DNA of 5,413 nucleotides from assembly GCA_947476765.1 (NCBI GenBank), contig CANJRK010000066.1:1-5413 (forward strand), in the 5' to 3' direction. Numbering within the stretch: position 1 is the first letter of the stretch; the number at the start of each line of letters is the position of its first letter. Under the pieces are notes generated by a model. It was not told where the DNA came from and ran no database searches. It worked only from the letters and a program-made list of their open reading frames with translations. The translations under genes and the position numbers were made by a program. This DNA comes from Actinomycetota bacterium. GTDB lineage: Bacteria; Actinomycetota; Actinomycetes; S36-B12; UBA5976. Shown piece by piece: positions 1-5,046 of the stretch.

Positions 1-1
1 A

Positions 2-565
2 ATTGCAACACGCGAACTTGCCAAAGCTCCAGGATCAACAATCATTCATAACTTAATTACTTCGCGCGCTGTTCCAGAAATCGTGATTGAAAATGGTGGC
101 ACGGCTGTCCGTACGCGAGTTGGACATTCGTTTATCAAAGCAACTATGGCTGAAACTGGAGCGATTTTTGGTGGGGAACATTCGGGACACTTCTATTTCC
201 GCGATTTTTGGAAAGCCGACTCGGGAATGTTGGCAGCAATGCACGCCTTGGCAGCCCTTGGCGAAACTTCTGACTCAACCACATTGAGCGATTTGTTAAA
301 GCCTTATCTGCGTTACGTAATGAGTGGGGAGATTAATACCAAAGTTTCCGACGCCAAATCGGTAATAGCTCGGATCAAAGAAATTGCAATTAAGCAAGGT
401 TCGGAAATTGATGAACTTGATGGGCTAACCGTCTCTGGCAATGGCTGGTGGTTCAATGTTCGCTCGAGTAACACCGAACCGTTGTTACGTTTGAATGTGG
501 AAGCAAAAGATGTTGCCAACATGGAAATTGTTCGGGACTCAGTTTTGTCAATGATGGTCGGGTAG
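2..565 (+). CDS. manB: Phosphomannomutase/phosphoglucomutase, C-terminal part (5' end outside window)
   Basis: This is the last 187 codons of an alpha-D-phosphohexomutase, which interconverts mannose-6-P and mannose-1-P (or the glucose equivalents) in the cytoplasm and so supplies GDP-mannose or UDP-glucose synthesis. The frame is open from base 2 to the TAG at 563-565, with no stop, so the gene starts upstream. Visible family signatures are the sugar-recognition loop GEHSGH at 173-190, followed by FYFRDFWKADSGM, and the C-terminal phosphate-binding loop RSSNTEP at 461-481, followed by LLRLNVEA. Both are hallmarks of domains 3 and 4 of the family. The catalytic phosphoserine loop and the metal-binding DGDxDR loop lie outside the window. 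The wording of these motifs closely resembles mycobacterial Rv3257c as I remember it. The next gene follows after 10 bp, which implies co-transcription. Whether mannose or glucose phosphate is preferred cannot be told from this fragment. Confidence 0.95.
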   Translation: MATRELAKAPGSTIIHNLITSRAVPEIVIENGGTAVRTRVGHSFIKATMAETGAIFGGEHSGHFYFRDFWKADSGMLAAMHALAALGETSDSTTLSDLLKPYLRYVMSGEINTKVSDAKSVIARIKEIAIKQGSEIDELDGLTVSGNGWWFNVRSSNTEPLLRLNVEAKDVANMEIVRDSVLSMMVG

Positions 566-575
566 TCTGTATTTC

Positions 576-1706
576 ATGATCGACGACATGTTGCTGGACG
601 ACATCGATGGCATGAGTGCTAAAGATCCCAGCAATATGCTTGCTGCTGTTGCTAGTTCTGGCGCGCAAATGCGCGAAGCCGTGGCAACGATCGATCGCCA
701 AAGTCTTGCAGCTGTCGCAAAAGGTGAGCAGCCAAGAAATCTGGTAATTGCTGGCCTAGGTGGCTCTGGCATAGGCGGACAAGTTCTGCGAGCTGTCTTG
801 GGACATTCAACGCCGATTCCAGTTGTGTTAGAGCAATCGCACAATTTGCCAGGCTGGGTTGGCCAGATGGATGTAGTGGTCGGAGTGAGCTGCTCAGGCA
901 TGACCGAAGAAACTTTGAGCACCACTGCCGAAGCAGGACGTCGTGGCGCCAGAGTAATTACTATCGGTGCTAGCGGCAGCGATTTGGAGAAATTGTCGAA
1001 CTCGATTTCTGGCGCAATTCATTTCCCAATTGATGCCAAAGGCCGTAGCCCTCGTGCCTCACTTTGGACTCATGCCACACCATTGCTGATGATTGCTAAT
1101 GCACTTGGAATTTCCCATATTTATGAAGAAGAATTTGAAATAGCAGCGAACCTGATGGATGAATTAAGTGTTGCAAACGGACCCTCGGTACCAACTCTGG
1201 AAAATTATGCAAAAGGCCTAGCGCTATCGTGCGCGGAGTCGCTGCCAATGATTTGGGGCACTGGAATGATCGGAGCAACTTCCGCTGCACGATTTATGGC
1301 ACAGCTAGCTGAAAATGCAAAAATTCCAGCTGCGCATGGTGAATTGCCTGAAGTTGGGCACAATCAAATTGTTGCTTTTGATGGCGTCTTGGCCGGTGGC
1401 GCACCAGTTAAGGATATTTTCCAAGATAACGAAGGCGCAATCACTCGCTCTACTCATCTTTACTTATTGCGTGACAGCAATGAACATCCTGCCGTGGAAA
1501 AGCGCATCGGAATCGTCACGCGAATTGCAAATGATCGGAATGTGCCAGTAACACAGTTGCAAGCAACTGGCCGTCATCCAATAAGTCGTTTGGCCTCACT
1601 TATCATTCCAACTGACTGGGCCAGTGTTTATGCTGGATTAGCTTTGGGCCTTGACCCATCAAGAATTGATCCAATTAATGAACTTAAAGCCGGACAAGCC
1701 AACTAA
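576..1706 (+). CDS. SIS-domain bifunctional phosphoglucose/phosphomannose isomerase family protein
   Basis: A 376-residue cytoplasmic protein of the PGI/PMI family, with two sugar isomerase (SIS) domains that isomerise fructose-6-P to glucose-6-P and/or mannose-6-P. The N-terminal SIS domain has the glycine-rich loop GLGGSGIGG at residues 60-68 and the phosphate-binding SxSGxTxET pattern at 105-113 (SCSGMTEET). In the C-terminal half, E246 lies in LAENAK and H262 in LPEVGHNQI. They are 16 residues apart, as are the catalytic Glu203 and His219 that I recall for the Pyrobaculum enzyme. K371, near the end, may be the conserved C-terminal lysine. The ATG at 576 is the only plausible start: the frame is closed by TGA at 552 and no GTG or TTG intervenes. 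The N-terminus (LLDDIDG...GAQMREA) resembles actinobacterial homologues such as Rv3256c. There is no good Shine-Dalgarno sequence, so translation is probably coupled to manB. Many actinobacterial relatives are annotated only as SIS-domain proteins, so substrate preference is inferred. Confidence 0.9.
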   Translation: MIDDMLLDDIDGMSAKDPSNMLAAVASSGAQMREAVATIDRQSLAAVAKGEQPRNLVIAGLGGSGIGGQVLRAVLGHSTPIPVVLEQSHNLPGWVGQMDVVVGVSCSGMTEETLSTTAEAGRRGARVITIGASGSDLEKLSNSISGAIHFPIDAKGRSPRASLWTHATPLLMIANALGISHIYEEEFEIAANLMDELSVANGPSVPTLENYAKGLALSCAESLPMIWGTGMIGATSAARFMAQLAENAKIPAAHGELPEVGHNQIVAFDGVLAGGAPVKDIFQDNEGAITRSTHLYLLRDSNEHPAVEKRIGIVTRIANDRNVPVTQLQATGRHPISRLASLIIPTDWASVYAGLALGLDPSRIDPINELKAGQAN

Positions 1707-1727
1707 GTCGCTCGATTGACTTACCTT

Positions 1728-1732
1728 AAGGA
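1728..1732 (+). promoter_or_regulatory. Shine-Dalgarno site of the CDF transporter gene
   Basis: AAGGA lies 6 nt before the ATG at 1739, in the 32-bp gap after the isomerase gene. It supports that start and suggests independent ribosome loading, unlike the preceding manB/isomerase junction. No terminator or convincing promoter is visible in the gap, so the gene is probably read from the upstream transcript. Confidence 0.65.
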
Positions 1733-1738
1733 AAAAAT

Positions 1739-2650
1739 ATGAGTACCGAAGGTGGTACCAAAGCCGTCGTTGCCGCTTTGATGGCAAACACTGGAATTGC
1801 AATTAGTAAGTTTGTGGCATTTGCGATAACTGGTTCTGCTTCGATGTTGTCAGAAGCCATTCACTCGGTTGCTGACTCTTTGAATCAAGTCCTATTACTT
1901 GTAGGTGGTAAGCGCTCACAGCGAGCAGCAGATGATCATTATCAGTTTGGTTACGGGCGAGTGCGCTATGTGTATGGCTTTCTGGTTGCGATCGTGCTGT
2001 TTATGGTCGGTGGCATTTATTCACTTTATGAAGGTTGGCATAAGTGGACTCATCCGGAACCAGTTCATGACTTTGGAATTGCAATCGCAGTTTTGTCGGT
2101 GGCAATAATCCTGGAGTCATTCTCTTTTCGAACTGCAATTATTGAAGCCAATAAAGTCCGAGGTAAGCGTTCGTTTGCAAAGTTTGTCAAAGATGCGCGT
2201 CAACCTGAGTTGCCCGTTATTTTGCTAGAAGACTTCGGTGCATTAATCGGACTCGTCTTTGCATTATTGGGCGTAAGTCTTGCGGTAGTCACTGGCGATG
2301 GTCGATGGGATGGCATGGGCGCTATGGCAATTGGCTCATTGCTGATTGTGATCGCCTTAATTTTGGTGCGCGAAATGTCAGGGATGCTAGTTGGCGAAGG
2401 TGCGCTGCCCGAGGAGTATGACGCAGTTAAAGCCGCACTTGAATCCGCGCCATTGGTTGAACGAGTCATACACTTGCGGACTTTGCACGTTGGACCCGAT
2501 GCATTATTGGTGGGCGCCAAGATTGCTATTCGGCATCAGGAAAGCGCCCAAGATATTGCCCGCGGAATTGATGAAGCCGAGCGACTTTTGCGTATCGCAG
2601 TTCCAAGTGCGCAGTATGTGTTCCTAGAACCAGACTTTGATAAAAGTTAG
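1739..2650 (+). CDS. Cation diffusion facilitator (CDF) family divalent metal transporter, ZnT9-like
   Basis: A 303-residue inner-membrane protein of the CDF family, which exports Zn2+ or related divalent metals, usually by proton exchange. Hydrophobic segments lie near residues 9-31, 47-57 (in a longer helix starting about 37), 78-98, 111-130, 157-184 and 194-213. This is the usual six-helix arrangement, followed by a cytosolic domain of about 80 residues (223-300). Helix 2 carries the metal-site pattern HxxxD (H42, D46) within SEAIHSVADSLNQ. In helix 5 the usual HxxxD is replaced by an LLED motif with E164 and D165, and position 161 is isoleucine. From memory, the SEAIHS...D..NQ and LLED wording is that of the SLC30A9/ZnT9 branch rather than of YiiP-type zinc exporters. 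The length is normal for bacterial CDF proteins. A cation transporter occupies the same place beside sahH in Streptomyces (SCO3024). The metal specificity is not determinable here. Confidence 0.93.
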   Translation: MSTEGGTKAVVAALMANTGIAISKFVAFAITGSASMLSEAIHSVADSLNQVLLLVGGKRSQRAADDHYQFGYGRVRYVYGFLVAIVLFMVGGIYSLYEGWHKWTHPEPVHDFGIAIAVLSVAIILESFSFRTAIIEANKVRGKRSFAKFVKDARQPELPVILLEDFGALIGLVFALLGVSLAVVTGDGRWDGMGAMAIGSLLIVIALILVREMSGMLVGEGALPEEYDAVKAALESAPLVERVIHLRTLHVGPDALLVGAKIAIRHQESAQDIARGIDEAERLLRIAVPSAQYVFLEPDFDKS

Positions 2651-2663
2651 CCGTTTCTTCTCA

Positions 2664-2692
2664 GGTCACTGTTCACCTAAGCCGTTGTGACC
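2664..2692. repeat. Inverted repeat GGTCAC-N17-GTGACC, possible operator
   Basis: A perfect 6-bp inverted repeat (2664-2669 and 2687-2692) lies just downstream of the transporter gene. Its right arm overlaps a TTGTGA (2685-2690) that could serve as a -35 element for ahcY. That position would suit a repressor site. No T-run follows, so it is not a convincing intrinsic terminator. Short inverted repeats are common by chance and the regulator is unknown. Confidence 0.25.
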
Positions 2693-2716
2693 GAAGCCGC
2701 CCGGTTATGACAGAAT
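2685..2716 (+). promoter_or_regulatory. Weak candidate promoter for ahcY
   Basis: TTGTGA at 2685-2690 resembles a -35 box. Possible -10 elements downstream are TATGAC (2706-2711, spacer 15) or CAGAAT (2711-2716, spacer 20). Neither spacing nor sequence is ideal. The 152-bp gap before ahcY is the only long intergenic region in the window, which makes a promoter here likely even though its exact place is uncertain. Transcription from it would give a leader of about 80 nt containing the hairpin at 2740-2793. Confidence 0.3.
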
Positions 2717-2739
2717 AGGAACACCGCTAGCCATCGAAG

Positions 2740-2802
2740 CCTCGTGACGTTGCGGACCACAGTCACAGATCCTGCAAAACACTTTTCACGAGGAGTACCA
2801 CC
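2740..2802 (+). promoter_or_regulatory. Structured ahcY leader that pairs with its own Shine-Dalgarno sequence
   Basis: The 8 bases CCTCGTGA at 2740-2747 are perfectly complementary to TCACGAGG at 2786-2793. The ahcY Shine-Dalgarno AGGAG is 2791-2795, with a 7-nt spacer to the ATG at 2803, so its first three bases are buried in this stem. Inside, 2750-2756 pairs with 2770-2777 (seven pairs with U2773 bulged), which leaves a 13-nt loop at 2757-2769. A competing 5-bp helix is possible between GTGAC 2744-2748 and GTCAC 2762-2766, and it would break the sequestering stem. Such mutually exclusive pairing is typical of translational riboswitches or attenuators. It does not resemble the SAH riboswitch consensus as I know it. 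The structure is seen in the sequence; the regulatory role is inferred. Confidence 0.5.
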
Positions 2803-4248
2803 ATGGCCCTTGGCCCAAATGACTACAAGGTTGCCGACCTTTCGCTTGCTGAATACGGTCGTAACGAAATTCGGTTAGCTGAAAACGAAATGCCTGGCCT
2901 AATGGCGATGCGCGCTGAATTCGGTGCTTCCAAGCCGCTTAAAGGCGCTCGGATCATGGGTTCACTCCACATGACAATCCAGACCGCTGTTCTAATTGAA
3001 ACTTTGGTAGAACTTGGCGCTGATGTGCGCTGGGTATCTTGCAATATTTTCTCGACTCAGGATCACGCAGCAGCAGCAGTTGCTGTTGGTCCTAATGGCA
3101 CTGTAGATGCACCTAATGGTGTTCCGGTTTATGCCTGGAAAGGCGAGTCCCTCGAGGAGTACTGGTGGTGCACCGAGCAAGCACTGCGTTGGCCAGGACA
3201 ATCTGGTCCAAATATGATCCTTGATGACGGCGGTGATGCCACGATGTTGATTCACAAGGGAACTGAATTTGAAAAGGCTGGATTTGTGCCAGATCCAGCT
3301 GGCGCTGACTCCGAAGAGTACGGCGTAGTGCTTTCGTTGCTACAACGTTCACTTGGCGAAGATCCAAAGCGCTGGACCACGGTTGGTTCTGAAATCATGG
3401 GCGTTACCGAAGAAACCACAACTGGTGTACTTCGTCTTTACGACATGTTCCGCGAAGGTACTTTGATGTTTCCTGCGATCAATGTCAATGACTCGGTAAC
3501 CAAGTCAAAGTTTGATAACAAGTACGGCACGCGTCACAGCCTGATTGATGGCATTAACCGTGCAACTGACACCTTGATGGGTGGAAAGGTTGCTGTGGTT
3601 TGTGGTTACGGCGATGTCGGAAAAGGTTCAGCAGAATCACTTCGCGGCCAAGGTGCTCGCGTGATCGTAACTGAGATCGATCCAATCTGCGCTTTGCAAG
3701 CAGCTATGGACGGGTACCAGGTACTCCCAATTGAAGACGTCATTGATACAGCCGACATCTTCATAACCGCAACTGGTAATAAAGATGTCATTAGCGTTGA
3801 GCACATGTCCCAGATGAAGCACCAAGCAATCGTTGGCAACATCGGTCACTTCGACAATGAAATCGATATTGCTGGCTTGCAACAGTACCCAGGAATTAAG
3901 CGCCGCAACATCAAGCCGCAAGTTGACGAATGGATCTTTCCAGATGGTCATAGCGTGATCATGCTGTCTGAGGGTCGTTTGCTTAACCTTGGTAATGCAA
4001 CAGGTCATCCATCGTTTGTAATGAGTAACTCATTCACTAATCAGGTACTGGCTCAGATCGAGTTGTTTACCAAAATTGATCAGTATGAATTAGGTGTCCA
4101 CGTATTGCCAAAGCATCTAGATGAAAAGGTAGCTCGTTTGCACCTTTCTGCCCTTGGTGTGAAGTTAACTGAACTTTCTAAGACTCAAGCGGATTATCTC
4201 GGCGTGGATGTCGACGGTCCTTACAAGTCAGATCACTATCGTTATTAG
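2803..4248 (+). CDS. ahcY: S-adenosylhomocysteine hydrolase (adenosylhomocysteinase)
   Basis: A 481-residue cytoplasmic NAD+-dependent enzyme that reversibly splits S-adenosylhomocysteine into adenosine and homocysteine, which relieves product inhibition of methyltransferases. Substrate-domain motifs present are SLHMTIQTAVLIETL (54-68, H56), CNIFSTQDHAAAA (80-92), DDGGD (141-145), VTEETTTGV (201-209) and NVNDSVTKSKFDN (227-239, with K234, D238 and N239 matching human K186, D190 and N191). The NAD-binding Rossmann loop is GYGDVGKG (268-275). HFDNE (349-353) follows, and the C-terminal KSDHYRY contains the Lys and Tyr that reach the neighbouring subunit's cofactor. Residues of about 151-200 form the extra segment found in bacterial and plant forms, and the length suits the roughly 495-residue mycobacterial enzyme. 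The start is fixed by AGGAG at 2791-2795 and by the MALGPNDYKVADLSLAEYGR N-terminus. No key residue is missing. Confidence 0.99.
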   Translation: MALGPNDYKVADLSLAEYGRNEIRLAENEMPGLMAMRAEFGASKPLKGARIMGSLHMTIQTAVLIETLVELGADVRWVSCNIFSTQDHAAAAVAVGPNGTVDAPNGVPVYAWKGESLEEYWWCTEQALRWPGQSGPNMILDDGGDATMLIHKGTEFEKAGFVPDPAGADSEEYGVVLSLLQRSLGEDPKRWTTVGSEIMGVTEETTTGVLRLYDMFREGTLMFPAINVNDSVTKSKFDNKYGTRHSLIDGINRATDTLMGGKVAVVCGYGDVGKGSAESLRGQGARVIVTEIDPICALQAAMDGYQVLPIEDVIDTADIFITATGNKDVISVEHMSQMKHQAIVGNIGHFDNEIDIAGLQQYPGIKRRNIKPQVDEWIFPDGHSVIMLSEGRLLNLGNATGHPSFVMSNSFTNQVLAQIELFTKIDQYELGVHVLPKHLDEKVARLHLSALGVKLTELSKTQADYLGVDVDGPYKSDHYRY

Positions 4249-4250
4249 AG

Positions 4251-5021
4251 ATGAATCCTTTCGCACCCCAGATGTTCGACGGCGCTTCCGGTTTTCCGGG
4301 GGCGCCTTGGGCATTTCGGCGAGCGCTGGCTCGTGGGGAGCACCTTAGGTTTCCGACCTGGGGAATGGGAGATGCATTAATTGCCTTGGTAGGCGCTGGT
4401 GCATTGAGCTTGGGCATTGGCTTTGCTTTGATGGCCCAAAACATTGATCCAGAAAATGGCTGGGGACTAATCATTGCCTTTAGCGCGCCATGGTTAGTGA
4501 TGGCTGGCTGGCCGATTTTTGCAACCAGACTTAAAGGTAACGGTCCCAAGTTAGATTTTGGATTGCTAGCTCCACAGACTTACTTACGACTGGGTTTTGT
4601 TGCGGGTATCGCATCCTTGCTGCTTGCCAGCTTGGTTGCTTGGGTTGTTATGCGATTCACCGGCCCACTTAGTTCCACTGCAGGTGATGCTGGCTTAAAT
4701 CAAACGGGCGTAGTTCTAGTGCTATTCGTTTTGATGGCAATTTTCGGCGCACCGATTGTCGAAGAGATCGCCTTTCGAGGCATGCTTTATGGCGCATTAG
4801 CGAAAGCTCATATCAACGAGCATTTAGTGGTTGTAATTACTGCCTTGGTGTTTGCGTTGTTTCACTTTGAGCCAAAGCGGTTTGTAATATTGTTCGTCAT
4901 TGGATTGATCTTTGGTGAAGTTCGCAGGCGAACGGGTAGCACCAGTGCAGCCATCGTGGCACACATTGTCAATAACACCCCTGCTGCCCTGACAATTCTC
5001 GTCACAGTACTTAATAAGTAA
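4251..5021 (+). CDS. CPBP-family intramembrane glutamic protease (Rce1/Abi type)
   Basis: A 256-residue integral membrane protein of the CPBP (CAAX protease and bacteriocin-processing) family. Bacterial members cleave membrane-associated or prenylated proteins, or confer bacteriocin self-immunity; the substrate here is unknown. All three signature motifs are present: EExxxR at E171-E172-R176 (VEEIAFRG), FxxxH at F201-H205 (FALFHFEP) and HxxxN at H238-N242 (HIVNN). Hydrophobic segments lie near residues 41-62, 71-91, 113-135, 152-170, 191-206, 210-223 and 232-252. The ATG at 4251 is 2 bp past the ahcY stop and has no clear Shine-Dalgarno, which implies translational coupling. A later in-frame ATG at 4365 (M39) would keep every membrane segment and motif. 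The first 38 codons are glycine/proline-rich and lie in a GC-rich structured stretch, so the true start is less certain than the identity. Confidence 0.9.
   Translation: MNPFAPQMFDGASGFPGAPWAFRRALARGEHLRFPTWGMGDALIALVGAGALSLGIGFALMAQNIDPENGWGLIIAFSAPWLVMAGWPIFATRLKGNGPKLDFGLLAPQTYLRLGFVAGIASLLLASLVAWVVMRFTGPLSSTAGDAGLNQTGVVLVLFVLMAIFGAPIVEEIAFRGMLYGALAKAHINEHLVVVITALVFALFHFEPKRFVILFVIGLIFGEVRRRTGSTSAAIVAHIVNNTPAALTILVTVLNK
4281..4306 (+). terminator. Strong 11-bp RNA hairpin just after ahcY, possible attenuator or mRNA 3'-end
   Basis: Bases 4281-4291 pair with 4296-4306 through 11 consecutive pairs, nine Watson-Crick and two G-U (4286/4301 and 4287/4300), closed by a UUUU loop. Because of the G-U pairs the stem is complete only in RNA of the plus strand. 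It starts 33 nt after the ahcY stop and lies in codons 11-19 of the protease gene as called. It is followed by a mixed TTGGGCATTT rather than a U-run, so full termination is doubtful. Partial termination, RNase protection of ahcY mRNA, or a chance effect of GC-rich codons are all possible. Confidence 0.35.
4320..4363 (+). other. Two further hairpins before the in-frame ATG at 4365
   Basis: CGAGC 4320-4324 pairs with GCTCG 4329-4333 (5 bp, 4-nt loop). Bases 4343-4350 pair with 4356-4363 (8 pairs including two G-U, 5-nt loop). The GGGG at the end of the second stem stands one base before the ATG at 4365. The same 4358-4363 (CTGGGG) can instead pair with CCCCAG at 4266-4271, which would close a multibranch fold around the hairpin at 4281-4306. 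By my count 4261-4370 is 72 of 110 G or C (65%), clearly above its surroundings. The pairings are read directly; any function is speculative. Confidence 0.3.
4989..5017 (+). promoter_or_regulatory. Weak candidate promoter for purK
   Basis: CTGACA (4989-4994) and TAATAA (5012-5017) are separated by 17 bp inside the end of the protease gene. The -35 is a good match, but the -10 matches only three of six consensus bases. Transcription starting here would leave a short leader of about 20 nt before the purK GTG. Read-through from the upstream genes would equally explain purK expression. Confidence 0.2.
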
Positions 5022-5024
5022 TTA

Positions 5025-5046
5025 ACTCAACTAGGCTTAGTTCAGT
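5025..5046 (+). repeat. Imperfect inverted repeat overlapping the purK start
   Basis: AACTA (5029-5033) and TAGTT (5038-5042) form a 5-bp inverted repeat with a GGCT loop. After one C/C mismatch the pairing continues for three more pairs, up to 5025/5046, which reaches into the GTG start codon. The only Shine-Dalgarno-like bases (AGG 5033-5035) fall in this element. The stem is AT-rich and probably weak. Confidence 0.25.

Noticed and set aside
548..925. 125-residue minus-strand open frame opposite the isomerase gene
   Set aside because: It is antisense to the glycine-rich SIS domain, and its Thr/Pro/Cys-rich composition has no family resemblance.
1707..1738. Separate promoter for the transporter gene
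   Set aside because: TTGACT at 1716-1721 resembles a -35, but a -10 at normal spacing would fall at or inside the start codon and none is seen there.
2664..2692. Intrinsic terminator after the transporter gene
   Set aside because: The 6-bp stem has a 17-nt loop and no following U-run, so it is a poor terminator; it is kept only as a possible operator.
2718..2802. Match to the known SAH (ahcY) riboswitch
   Set aside because: The only GAGGAG is at the Shine-Dalgarno, at the 3' end. The GAGGAGCGCUGC-like 5' core and the CAGGCUCG-like return strand that I know from the class are not found in the expected order.
3067..3078. (GCA)4 trinucleotide run
   Set aside because: It encodes the conserved alanine stretch after QDH in AhcY, so it is explained by protein conservation rather than by a repeat element.
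3637..4008. 123-residue minus-strand open frame inside ahcY
   Set aside because: It lies wholly within a gene with full motif support on the plus strand, has no recognisable domain, and is best explained as a codon shadow.
4178..4549. 123-residue minus-strand open frame across the ahcY/protease junction
   Set aside because: The composition is rich in Pro, Ala, Ser and Asn, with no motif. It is antisense to two supported genes and has no promoter or ribosome site that I can see.
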